64,000 nt of DNA from Geobacteraceae bacterium (GTDB taxonomy: Bacteria > Desulfobacterota > Desulfuromonadia > Geobacterales > Pseudopelobacteraceae): NCBI GenBank assembly GCA_016720395.1, contig JADKKR010000002.1:310001-374000 (forward strand). Direction: 5' to 3'. The first letter of the stretch is position 1, and each line of letters opens with the position of its first letter. Under the pieces are notes generated by a model. The model saw nothing but the letters and a program-made list of their open reading frames with translations, was not told the origin of the DNA and searched no databases. This document shows, piece after piece, positions 48,856 through 57,552 of the stretch. Made by a program: the position numbers and the translations under genes.

Positions 48856-50747
48856 GATGCGGAGCCCTTGCCTGCATCGCGGTTATTGACCTTTACGGCT
48901 ATCGAAACCACCGAGATAGCCGCCGGCGTCACTCCGGGAATTCGCGACGCCTGCCCAAGCGTGTCCGGACGGAATTTGTTTAATTTTTCACGGACCTCGG
49001 TTGTTAATCCTTTAATACCGGAGTAGTCCATATCCACCGGCAGCCTGGTATGTTCAAGGTTGCGGGCACGCTCTATCTGCTCCAGTTGCCGCTCTATATA
49101 GCCGTGATATTTAACCTGGATTTCCACCTGTTCCCGCACATCCGGACGTGTTTCACGTGAAACATTGTCAAACATGGCTAGCTCGGCATAAGTGATTTCA
49201 GGGCGCTTCAGCAACTGCTCCAGAGAAGTCCCTTTCTGGATATCCGACAGATTATGATCTTCAAGAAAGACCGACTCCTGTTCATTCATGCACAGGCGTG
49301 TGCTTGCGATACGCGCATGTTCCGAGGCGATCATTTCCATCTTGTCAAGAAAACCGGCGTACAGTTCCGCCGGAACAAGGCCGATGGCATGACCCTTCTC
49401 CCGCAAACGAAGATCTGCATTATCCTCGCGCAGTAAAAGCCGATACTCTGCACGCGAAGTAAACATGCGGTAGGGTTCTTTCGTGCCGAGCGTAATCAGG
49501 TCATCTATCATGACGCCGATGTAGGCCTCGCTGCGGCCCAGCACAAGAGGTTCCCTGCCCTTGACACGCAGGGCAGCGTTAATTCCGGCCATCAAACCCT
49601 GACCGGCCGCCTCCTCATAACCCGAGGTACCGTTGATCTGTCCGGCGTGATACAGATTGTGTATCCGTTTTGTCTCCAGCGAGGCGTGCAGCTGGATCGG
49701 ATCAACATAATCATACTCTATCGCGTAGGCCGGCCGCATGATTTCGACCCGTTCCAGGCCTTCCATGGATCGGTAGAAAGGAATCTGAATATCTATCGGC
49801 AAAGAGGTCGACATGCCGCTGGGATACACTTCAACGGTTTCTAGCCCCTCGGGCTCGATAAAGGTCTGGTGCCGGTCCTTGTCCGGAAAACGCACCACCT
49901 TGTCTTCGATGGAAGGGCAGTAGCGCGGGCCTATACCCTCGATGATACCGGAATAGAGCGGTGACCTGTCCAGGCCGGAGCGTATGATGTCGTGGGAGCG
50001 GGGGTTGGTATAGGCTATGTGGCACGGCACCTGCGGCATCGTTATGGAACCGCTGCTGAAGGAAAAGGGAAGTGGCGGATCATCACCGTATTGAGCCTCA
50101 AGCCGCGAGAAATCTATGGTTCGTGCATCCAGTCGTGCCGGAGTCCCGGTCTTCAGGCGGCCGACATCAAAACCAAGCTGCCGGAGCTGGTCTGAAAGCC
50201 CCACAGAGGGGAGGTCTCCGGCCCGGCCTCCGGGATAATGCGTCAAGCCGATGTGAATCAGGCCGCGCATGAATGTTCCGGTCGTGACCACGACTGTCGT
50301 ACCGAGAAAACGGATGCCGGAGCGGGTATCTACCCCTCTCAGATCTTCACCCTCCATGTACAGGGCTGTCACTTCAGCCTGTTTGAGAAAGAGGTTATCC
50401 TGCTGTTCGAGTACCCGCTTCATGCGCAGACGGTAGAGCTGTTTGTCCGCCTGGGCCCGTGAGGCCCGCACTGCCGGGCCCTTGCGTGTATTGAGAATGC
50501 GGAACTGTATCCCGGTCGCATCGATGTTCCTGGCCATCTCGCCGCCCAGAGCATCGATCTCCTTGACCAGGTGCCCCTTGGCCAGCCCGCCGATGGCCGG
50601 GTTACAGGACATGAGAGCTATGGCATCCAGGTTGATGGTCAACATCAAGGTGCGGCATCCCATGCGGGCAGCAGCCAGGGCTGCCTCGCACCCGGCGTGG
50701 CCGGCTCCGATCACGATTACGTCAAATATGGTTTCATAGCTGTGCAT
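48852..50747 (-). CDS. mnmG: tRNA U34 carboxymethylaminomethyl synthesis protein MnmG
   Basis: A 631-residue FAD protein that with MnmE modifies the wobble uridine of several tRNAs. FAD motif 'VIGAGHAGCEAALAAARMGC' is at the N-terminus; 'MSCNPAIGGLAKGHLVKEID' and 'GLMAGINAAL' are family signatures. The codons for NVSRET near residue 530 form a perfect parS site. A second parS lies in the 32-base gap to mnmE. Confidence 0.97.
   Translation of the reverse strand: MHSYETIFDVIVIGAGHAGCEAALAAARMGCRTLMLTINLDAIALMSCNPAIGGLAKGHLVKEIDALGGEMARNIDATGIQFRILNTRKGPAVRASRAQADKQLYRLRMKRVLEQQDNLFLKQAEVTALYMEGEDLRGVDTRSGIRFLGTTVVVTTGTFMRGLIHIGLTHYPGGRAGDLPSVGLSDQLRQLGFDVGRLKTGTPARLDARTIDFSRLEAQYGDDPPLPFSFSSGSITMPQVPCHIAYTNPRSHDIIRSGLDRSPLYSGIIEGIGPRYCPSIEDKVVRFPDKDRHQTFIEPEGLETVEVYPSGMSTSLPIDIQIPFYRSMEGLERVEIMRPAYAIEYDYVDPIQLHASLETKRIHNLYHAGQINGTSGYEEAAGQGLMAGINAALRVKGREPLVLGRSEAYIGVMIDDLITLGTKEPYRMFTSRAEYRLLLREDNADLRLREKGHAIGLVPAELYAGFLDKMEMIASEHARIASTRLCMNEQESVFLEDHNLSDIQKGTSLEQLLKRPEITYAELAMFDNVSRETRPDVREQVEIQVKYHGYIERQLEQIERARNLEHTRLPVDMDYSGIKGLTTEVREKLNKFRPDTLGQASRIPGVTPAAISVVSIAVKVNNRDAGKGSAS
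49149..49164. other. parS centromere site inside mnmG
   Basis: TGTTTCACGTGAAACA, a perfect 16-bp palindrome and exact match to the ParB-binding consensus. It is within the coding sequence of mnmG (codons for DNVSRET). Confidence 0.88.
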
Positions 50748-50757
50748 ACCTTACCTA

Positions 50758-50773
50758 TGTTTCACGTGAAACA
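50758..50773. other. parS centromere site between mnmE and mnmG
   Basis: A second exact TGTTTCACGTGAAACA, 11 bases upstream of the mnmG start, 1.6 kb from the first copy and about 4-5.5 kb from oriC, as expected for ParB nucleation near the origin. Confidence 0.9.
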
Positions 50774-50779
50774 CGTCGA

Positions 50780-52150
50780 CTACTTTCCAATGCAGAACGA
50801 AGAGAAGATGATGTCCAGGATATCATCTGGTGTCGTTTCGCCGGTCATCTCGCCGATTGCTGCCAGACTTTCGCGCAGATCGATGGCAAGCAGCTCCCCG
50901 GAAGCTCCGCTGGTGAACTGAAGGCGGAACTTATCCAGGGCGTCAACTGCCCGGATAAGTATATCACGATGTCGCGACGATGTGATGGCGATGTGATCAC
51001 GTGACGTCAGTACCCGCTCTGACACAAAGGAGCTGAGAATGGCCGACCTCAACTGCTCAATGCCTCTGCCATCCTTGCTGGAGATGTGAACCGCCTGTGC
51101 ATCAGCCGGAAGCGCCTTCTCATCGAGAACCTGAGGGAGATCGGTCTTGTTTATTACCGTGATGAAGCGCTTGCCGCTGAGTGCCTGCACTAACTCCAGA
51201 TCCTGGTGATCAATGGCAGCAGAACCATCAACCAGGAACAATACCAGGTCAGCAAGGGCCAGCTTTTCGAGAGAGCGACGAATGCCTTCCTGCTCGATCT
51301 CATCGTGAGAATGCCGAATACCGGCCGAATCAATGATCCGAACGGGGAGTCCCTCGATGTTGATGATCTCTTCTATGACATCGCGGGTCGTACCGGGTAT
51401 GTGTGATACGATTGCCCGCTGCTCAAGGGTCAGCGCATTCAGAAGGCTCGACTTTCCCACATTGGGCTTGCCGGCCAGCAGCACGGAGATGCCGTCACGG
51501 ATAACCTTGCCGTGTGCGTAGGACTCCAGCAGTGCGCCAAGCTCCTCCCGGCTGCGCCCAGCCAGAGATTCAATCTGTCCCTGGGTGGCGACATCCAGGT
51601 CCTCTTCCGGAAAGTCCATAAAGGCCTCTATCAGGGCCAGGGCATGCCTGAGAACCCCGGCAATCTCTCCCAGACGCGCGGAGAGCGTGCCTTCCCGCTG
51701 ACTCTGGGCAAAAGCCAGCGACATCTCGGTACGACTGTTAATCAGGTCAATAATTGACTCGGCCTGACACAGGTCGATACGGCCATTTAAAAAAGCCCGG
51801 CGGGTAAACTCGCCGGCCTCGGATAGTCGTGCTCCTGCCCGGAGACAGGCGTCCAGCACCCGCTGAACAACAAGGTAACCGCCATGGCAGTGCAGCTCCA
51901 GAACGTCCTCCCGCGTATATGATCGCGGGGCACGCATCAGCACAGCCATCCCCTCGTCGAGCAGAGAACTGTCCGCGGGGTCGGTAATCCGGCCATAATA
52001 AAAACGGTGGCTTTCGAGGCCACCGTTTCCCTGCTTTCTAAACACCCTGTCTGCAATACCGGAGGCATCCGGACCGCTCACCCTGACGATACCAATGCCG
52101 CCACATCCCACCGGGGTGGCTATGGCAGCTATGGTGTCCTCAACATACAT
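50780..52150 (-). CDS. mnmE: tRNA modification GTPase MnmE
   Basis: A 456-residue GTPase, partner of MnmG in U34 modification. The N-terminal folate-binding domain begins 'DTIAAIATPVGCGGIGIVRV'. The G domain sits in a helical domain with GKPNVGKSS, 'IPGTTRDVIEE', 'DSAGIRHSHDEIEQEGI' and 'NKTD'. The C-terminus is the invariant FCIGK. Two bases separate it from yidC; the jag/khpB gene often found between them is absent. Confidence 0.97.
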   Translation of the reverse strand: MYVEDTIAAIATPVGCGGIGIVRVSGPDASGIADRVFRKQGNGGLESHRFYYGRITDPADSSLLDEGMAVLMRAPRSYTREDVLELHCHGGYLVVQRVLDACLRAGARLSEAGEFTRRAFLNGRIDLCQAESIIDLINSRTEMSLAFAQSQREGTLSARLGEIAGVLRHALALIEAFMDFPEEDLDVATQGQIESLAGRSREELGALLESYAHGKVIRDGISVLLAGKPNVGKSSLLNALTLEQRAIVSHIPGTTRDVIEEIINIEGLPVRIIDSAGIRHSHDEIEQEGIRRSLEKLALADLVLFLVDGSAAIDHQDLELVQALSGKRFITVINKTDLPQVLDEKALPADAQAVHISSKDGRGIEQLRSAILSSFVSERVLTSRDHIAITSSRHRDILIRAVDALDKFRLQFTSGASGELLAIDLRESLAAIGEMTGETTPDDILDIIFSSFCIGK

Positions 52151-52152
52151 GG

Positions 52153-53747
52153 CTAATCCTTGACCAGCTTATTGATATACATCTGCTGCCCGATGGTCAG
52201 TATATTGTTCACCAGCCAGTAAAGAACCAGGCCGGAGGGAAAGCTGAGGAACATGAACGTAAACACCACCGGCAGGGCCAGCATCATCTTCTGCTGGATC
52301 GGGTCCATCTGCGAGGGGGTCATCTTCTGCTGGATGAACATGGTGATGCCCATGATGACCGGCGTTACATAGTAGGGATCCTTGTCGGCAAGATCGGTGA
52401 CCCACAGGAAGAACGGTGCATGACGAAGCTCAATAGAGAACATCAAAGCCTTGTACAGGGCGAAAAAGACCGGTATCTGTACAACCATGGGCAGGCAACC
52501 GCCCAGCGGATTGACCTTGTGTTCGCGATAGAGCTCCATGACCGCCTTGTTCATGGCGTCACGATCATCCTTATACTTTTCCTTGAGAGCCGCCATCTTC
52601 GGCTGAATCTTCTGCATGTCCTTCATGGACTTGTAGCTCTTGTGGGTCAGCGGGAAAAACAGGGCCTTGAGAATGATAGTCACGATGATAATCGCGATAC
52701 CGTAGTTGCCCACATAGCCATAGAAATACTTGAGGGTGTACAAGAGCGGCTTGGCCAGGACCGTGAACCACCCAAGGTCAAGGGACTGTACCAGGTCATT
52801 CCCTTGGGCCTTGAGGATATCGATATCCTTCGGGCCGACAAACAGGTGCTGTGTCACGGTGACCGACTGACCTGCGTCAATGGTAGCCTGCGGGGCGCTG
52901 ACAGTCGCCTCCATGAAGCCGGCGGCATTCTTTTTCAGCTCAACCGAGGCAATGCTGTTCTTGTCGGCCAGTATGGCACTCAGGAAGTACTTGTCGGCAA
53001 ATCCCGCCCACTGGACATTCTTGTCATACCTCTTGGTAGCGCTTGCAACGTCCTTTATCTTATCGACCTTCAGGGACCCGTCAGTGAAGAGATAGGAACC
53101 GGCTGTGTCAAAACGGTTGTCCATTACCTTTGGTTCGGGCGGGTAAGTCATCACCTGCTGTATCGTACCGACCATCGCGGCAGCCGAGTTGTTCAAGATC
53201 TGTGTTTCAAGCTTGATGCTATAGGAATCAGCGCCGATGGAATAGATTTTCCTGACGGTGAACCCCTGCCCGGAGACATGGGTGAAAACCAGCTGGCGGG
53301 TTTCGCTTCCGCTCAGTGTCACCGCTTCGGTATCGGCGGTGTACGGTGCGTTATCGGGAAGGTTGAAGCCGTTCGCCCTGGTCGAAAATGTCAGCAGAGC
53401 GGGATCTGTATTAGTTCCGAGAACGACCTGGCTGGCGTCCGGAGTGTTCTGTTCACGATATTTCTTGAGGGTCATACTTTTCAGTGCTGCACCACGGGAG
53501 GTAAAAACTGCCGTGTAGAGGCCGGTTTCAACCCTTATATCCTTTTGAGGGCCGGAAACAGGTGCGGGCTGAAGTGCAGATGTTGTCAGCGGGGCTGATG
53601 CTGAAGACGGTACAGCAGGAGCAGCGGCCGTCGGCTGGTTCTGCGGCGCGGCAGGAGTCACCTGTTTTTTATCAGGACCCATGACCAGTGAAAAAGATAG
53701 AATACTACTATCGAAAGAACTACCGCAAGAAAGGCACGTTTTTCCAT
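52153..53747 (-). CDS. yidC: Membrane protein insertase YidC, frameshifted near its start
   Basis: YidC inserts and folds inner-membrane proteins. The start with a proper ribosome site (CTGGAG, then ATG 53747) reads MEKRAFLAVVLSIVVFYLF, the usual first helix. It then leaves frame at a run of five A/T at 53691-53695 and stops after 28 codons. Adding one base there restores 'FSLVMGPDKKQ' and a protein of about 531 residues. The rest, open from 53682, has the large periplasmic domain and five C-terminal helices ('NYGIAIIIVTIILKALFFPL', 'NPLGGCLPMVVQIPVFFALY'). As given, only a form without helix 1 could start (ATG 53682). A real loss would be hard to tolerate, so a sequence error is likely. Confidence 0.9.
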
Positions 53748-53770
53748 TATGACTCCAGTTCTGCTCTCAT

Positions 53771-53983
53771 TTAAGGTGCTGGATCAAAACCACCCGGATG
53801 AAACGGGTGGCACTTGCAAAGCCTGACCAGGGTAAGCCATGAACCCTTGCCGAACCCATGCCTGGTTATTGAAACTCTGGAATACTCGGAACAGGAGGGA
53901 TAAAAGCGGCAAGCGGATGGCAGAAGAGGTGACAGAATCTTCTGATAGAGCCTGATAACTAGAAGTGCGATACTTTTGAGCAT
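53771..53983 (-). CDS. yidD: Membrane protein insertion efficiency factor YidD
   Basis: A 70-residue protein with the family core 'SACRFYPSCSEYSRVSITRHG' (three cysteines) and 'CHPFHPGGFDPAP' at the end. An amphipathic N-terminal helix attaches it to the inner membrane, where it aids YidC. It overlaps the rnpA end by 25 bases and sits 23 bases before yidC. Confidence 0.93.
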   Translation of the reverse strand: MLKSIALLVIRLYQKILSPLLPSACRFYPSCSEYSRVSITRHGFGKGSWLTLVRLCKCHPFHPGGFDPAP

Positions 53984-54363
53984 GGGGATGCGCCGATATG
54001 CCTGAAGGCTTTGAGGAGTTCCTGCTCCAAGCCATGAAAATCCATGTTTGAAGATTCACTCCGTGCTATGACATTCACATCAACTGCCGGTAACATACAA
54101 TGATTAGTTCTGAATGTCTCCCTCACAAAACGCTTGATCCTGTTTCGTGTTACTGCACAGCCGACCTTTTTGCTTACCGTAACCCCGAGCCGTGCATGAG
54201 AGAGTGTATTAGCCTGCCATACGACCAGGATACCCCGGGAAGCAAACTTTTGTGCAGCATCTTTTAGCCCGAGAAACTCGGATCTTTTCCGCAATCGGAA
54301 AGACGGTGGAAAAGAGTTTTCGGCGGGAGCGGACCCACCAGCCAAAAAATTATTTTGCAGCAA
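53959..54363 (-). CDS. rnpA: Ribonuclease P protein component
   Basis: A 134-residue (as drawn) protein subunit of RNase P, which matures tRNA 5' ends. The core starts at 'FRLRKRSEFLGLKDAAQKFA', with 'ARLGVTVSKKVGCAVTRNRIKRFVRE' holding the RNR motif. The start is uncertain: TTG 54363 overlaps the rpmH end by 14 bases, and later TTG codons precede the core; none has a clear ribosome site. Overlap with rpmH suggests coupled translation. Confidence 0.9.
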   Translation of the reverse strand: MLQNNFLAGGSAPAENSFPPSFRLRKRSEFLGLKDAAQKFASRGILVVWQANTLSHARLGVTVSKKVGCAVTRNRIKRFVRETFRTNHCMLPAVDVNVIARSESSNMDFHGLEQELLKAFRHIGASPCSKVSHF

Positions 54364-54499
54364 TGCGGACAGACAGATTTTTTCTGCCTTTAGCTCTTCT
54401 GCGCTTGATAACCAGACGCCCGTTTTTTGTGGCCATTCTCACCAGAAAACCGTGAGTCCTTTTTCGCGAAACGTTGCTTGGTTGAAATGTTCTTTTCAT
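54350..54499 (-). CDS. rpmH: 50S ribosomal protein L34
   Basis: A 49-residue basic protein: MKRTFQPSNVSRKRTHGFLV, then RMATKNGRLVIKRRRAKGRK and NLSVRIAAK, the complete L34 pattern. AGAGGT precedes the ATG. It is the first gene of the minus-strand rpmH-rnpA-yidD-yidC-mnmE-mnmG-rsmG group bordering oriC. Confidence 0.97.
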   Translation of the reverse strand: MKRTFQPSNVSRKRTHGFLVRMATKNGRLVIKRRRAKGRKNLSVRIAAK

Positions 54500-54858
54500 G
54501 TGCCGTACCTCTGGAATTTATTTTTCAGGAAAAGGGTTTTTACTCATGTTACCCCTCTTTTGTCAAGATATTTATTATGAATCAACCTATTTTGCCGAAT
54601 TGATTTGCCTTGAAAAAAGCTGTCACCTCTGGTAACCTTCAGCGCCTGAAATATATCAACAATATCGCGTATATGGTTGCAACATGTTGGTATGCTTGAG
54701 AATAAAGTTATCAACAGCTGTTGAAAACAGTGTTGATAACTTTCGGTGGCTGTTACGGGGACGCACCTTACTATCTCTGATTCTTTCGGCTTGTTCCCCG
54801 GTTATGCTTTTGTTGATAACCCCTCGTCATCCCGGCATTTTAAACAAGTGATGTGTGC
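54500..54858. other. oriC: Origin region upstream of dnaA, with three DnaA boxes
   Basis: A 359-base AT-rich gap between divergent rpmH and dnaA. TTATCAACA boxes (one change from TTATCCACA) are at 54708-54716 (+), 54731-54739 (-) and 54811-54819 (-). The first two flank an inverted repeat (CAACAGCTGTTG). The gene order rpmH-dnaA-dnaN-recF-gyrB and the switch in gene direction support oriC here. Confidence 0.85.
54537..54566 (-). promoter_or_regulatory. Promoter of the rpmH operon
   Basis: On the minus strand a perfect TTGACA (54566-54561) with TAAAAA (54542-54537) after 18 bases, 38 bases before rpmH. Confidence 0.55.
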
Positions 54859-56211
54859 ATGCAAGAGATCTGGCAGAAAACAACGGAAAACCTGGGAAAA
54901 GTCCTTTCTGAACGGGATTTTTCAACCTGGATAAAACCGGTCAGTTACAATCATTCGGAGAGTGATACGGTTTACCTGTCGGTTCCTACCTCATTTTTCA
55001 AAGAATGGCTTGAAGATCATTATCTCGCTGTTCTTTCGAGTGCACTATCGGTTGCGGCCGGTAAAAACTTGGTCATAGAATTTATCGTAAATGAAAGCGA
55101 TGCCGGCAGCATTCATCTCCTGCCGGAAGAGATCATCACCAAGGGACTTCCGGATATGGGGGAGGCACGGAACAGCCTTCCGGACATTTCGTTTACCCCT
55201 TTGAACCATAAATACACGTTTGACCTTTTCGTGAGCGGAACGGGGAATCAGTTTGCCCATGCTGCTGCAATGGCTGTCGCAAACAACCCCGCAGCTACCT
55301 ATAATCCGCTCTTTATATACGGCGGAGTCGGACTCGGAAAGAGTCACCTGCTCAACGCCATTGGACATACCATCCGAACGACGGCACCTGAACTGAACGT
55401 CTGCTACTGTTCCGCTGAAAAATTCATGTATGAAATGGTTAATGCCCTTCGCCACAAGAAGATGGAGCATTTTCGTTCCCGCTTCAGAAGCATCGACGTG
55501 CTGCTGGTTGACGACATTCAATTCATTTCCGGTAAAGTCGGTACTCAGGAGGAGTTTTTCCATACCTTCAATGCACTCTATGATATGCATAAGCAGATCG
55601 TCATCACGTCTGATAAATTTCCGCGAGAGATTTCCGACCTGGAAGAACGGTTGCGTTCACGCTTTGAATGGGGTCTGATTGCGGATATCCAGCCTCCTGA
55701 TGTGGAAACAAAGATTGCTATCCTGAAGAAAAAATCAGAGATCACACGCATACGGCTTCCTGATGATGTTACCTATTTCCTTGCCTCAAGCGATACGAGG
55801 AACATTCGTGAACTTGAAGGAATGCTTATCAGGCTGGGTGCCTACAGCAGTCTGCAGAATATTCCCATCACCCTGGAAATGGCGCGGGAAAGCCTGAAAG
55901 ATATTCTCGGCGACCGGCGTAAAGATGTAACAGTAGAGTTGATCCAGAAAGCGACAGCGGATTATTTTGGATTAAAGGTTGCGGATCTGAAATCGGACAA
56001 GCGGCTGAAAAATCTGGTCCAGGCACGTCAGATTGCCATCTGGATCTGTCGTGACATGACCAAGGCCTCCTATCCGGATATCGGGATGAGGTTCGGTGGT
56101 AAGGATCATTCAACGGTCATCTATGCTGCCAAAAAGATTGATAATGCTTTGAAGGAAGATGTAAAAATATCCAGAATTATTGATGAAATTAAAAACAGCC
56201 TCCTTAAATAG
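54859..56211 (+). CDS. dnaA: Chromosomal replication initiator DnaA
   Basis: A 450-residue AAA+ initiator. Domain I opens 'IWQKTTENLGKVLSERDFST'. Domain III starts 'NHKYTFDLFVSGTGNQFAHAA', with Walker A GGVGLGKS near 154-162 and Walker B 'VDVLLVDDIQFISG'-like 'IDVLLVDDIQFISGK'. Domain IV has the box-binding signature 'GGKDHSTVIYAAKKID'. Start is ATG 54859 or GTG 54853; neither has a strong ribosome site. It is flanked on both sides by DnaA boxes. Confidence 0.97.
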   Translation: MQEIWQKTTENLGKVLSERDFSTWIKPVSYNHSESDTVYLSVPTSFFKEWLEDHYLAVLSSALSVAAGKNLVIEFIVNESDAGSIHLLPEEIITKGLPDMGEARNSLPDISFTPLNHKYTFDLFVSGTGNQFAHAAAMAVANNPAATYNPLFIYGGVGLGKSHLLNAIGHTIRTTAPELNVCYCSAEKFMYEMVNALRHKKMEHFRSRFRSIDVLLVDDIQFISGKVGTQEEFFHTFNALYDMHKQIVITSDKFPREISDLEERLRSRFEWGLIADIQPPDVETKIAILKKKSEITRIRLPDDVTYFLASSDTRNIRELEGMLIRLGAYSSLQNIPITLEMARESLKDILGDRRKDVTVELIQKATADYFGLKVADLKSDKRLKNLVQARQIAIWICRDMTKASYPDIGMRFGGKDHSTVIYAAKKIDNALKEDVKISRIIDEIKNSLLK

Positions 56212-56421
56212 GAATATCCTGTGGGAATCCCTGTGGATAATTTTTGATAACTTGACAGCTGTTGATAACCGGACACTCCGACAAAGAATCATCAACACCC
56301 CTGAGTGTCATTTTATATCATGGTATTGATGTGTTAAAAGGTTATCACCGGTTTACAGTGACCTATAATAACAACTATCTTTTTTAAATTATTTAAAATC
56401 AATTCTGTAAGGAGTGACTAG
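56212..56421. other. Second origin segment, dnaA-dnaN gap, with DnaA boxes and AT-rich stretch
   Basis: Holds a perfect DnaA box TGTGGATAA (56232-56240) and TGTTGATAA (56260-56268). A very AT-rich stretch follows (about 56361-56408, with TTTTTTAAATTATTTAAAA), a candidate unwinding element. With the boxes upstream of dnaA this makes a bipartite origin around the dnaA gene. Confidence 0.7.
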
Positions 56422-57543
56422 ATGGAATTCATAATCGATAAGGAATTATTCCTCAAATCGCTACAGAAGATCCAGGGTATCGTAGAAAAACGGACCTCGA
56501 TGCCTATCCTTTCGAACGTCCTCATAGAAGCGACCGAGTCGTCCATACACCTCACGGCGACTGATCTTGAAGTCGGCATGAAAAGCTCATATCCGGCCGA
56601 GGTCACCTCCACAGGAAAGATTACCGTCGGTGCCAAGAAGCTCTACGAGATAGTCAAGGAACTGCCTAATCAGAAGATAGTCTTTTCAACCAAAGACAAT
56701 GACTGGGTGGAGATAAAATGCGGCAAGGTCCAGTTTAATATCGTCGGACTTTCACCGGAAGAATTTCCCTATTTTCCGGCAGTCAAGGAAGAGAGCCTCT
56801 TTGAAATTGAAAGTGCACTGCTGAAGGGGATGATCGAGAAGACCTTCTATGCGATCTGTAATGATGAAACAAAATATAACCTGAACGGACTGTTCACAAA
56901 AGTCGAAGTTGCTCCAAACGGTGATCAGATTCTCAAGATGGTCGCCACGGACGGCCACCGTCTTTCCATATCCAACGGTGCTTTCAAGGGTACTGCCGGA
57001 CCGGAACTTCTCAAAGGCGTCATCCTCCCTAAAAAAGGGATCTTTGAGATGAAGAAGATTACCGAGGAAGAAGGCGGAAACCTGATGTTCGGGTTCATGG
57101 ATAACAGTGCCGTCATCAAGCGTGGTGATTCCTACATGGTCATGCGCCTGGTGGACGGGGATTTCCCTGACTACAACCGGGTCATCCCTACCTCCAACGA
57201 CCGGGTGATCACGGTCAACAAAGAGGATTTCACCCATTCCGTGCGCAGGATGGCCATTCTTTCCAGTGAAAAATTCAAGGGGATCATGCTGGAGATCTCC
57301 GCATCAAGCATAAAGATCTCCTCCAGCAATCCGGAACTGGGCGATGCCCGGGAAGACATTGATGTCAGCTACGGCGGGGAACCTCTTGCAGTCAGGTTCA
57401 ATGCCCGTTATCTTCTGGATGTCCTGGCGGTTGCTGAGACCGAAAATGTCGATATGAAGTTCAGGGATGAACTTTCTCCCTCAATTATCGTCCCGAGCAC
57501 GTCCGACAGTTTCCTGGCTGTGATCATGCCCATGAGGCTGTAA
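56422..57543 (+). CDS. dnaN: DNA polymerase III beta sliding clamp
   Basis: A 373-residue ring-forming clamp that tethers Pol III to DNA. Three homologous domains are present ('LQKIQGIVEKRTSMPILSNV' opens the first); 'VATDGHRLSISN' and the C-terminal 'SFLAVIMPMRL' are family signatures. AAGGAG lies upstream of the ATG. Only nine bases separate it from recF. Confidence 0.97.
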   Translation: MEFIIDKELFLKSLQKIQGIVEKRTSMPILSNVLIEATESSIHLTATDLEVGMKSSYPAEVTSTGKITVGAKKLYEIVKELPNQKIVFSTKDNDWVEIKCGKVQFNIVGLSPEEFPYFPAVKEESLFEIESALLKGMIEKTFYAICNDETKYNLNGLFTKVEVAPNGDQILKMVATDGHRLSISNGAFKGTAGPELLKGVILPKKGIFEMKKITEEEGGNLMFGFMDNSAVIKRGDSYMVMRLVDGDFPDYNRVIPTSNDRVITVNKEDFTHSVRRMAILSSEKFKGIMLEISASSIKISSSNPELGDAREDIDVSYGGEPLAVRFNARYLLDVLAVAETENVDMKFRDELSPSIIVPSTSDSFLAVIMPMRL

Positions 57544-57552
57544 TACGCCGCG

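Noticed and set aside
50010..50035. Sigma-54-like TGGCACGGCACCTGC
   Set aside because: It lies inside the mnmG coding sequence with no gene to drive; GG-N10-GC occurs often by chance in GC-rich coding DNA.
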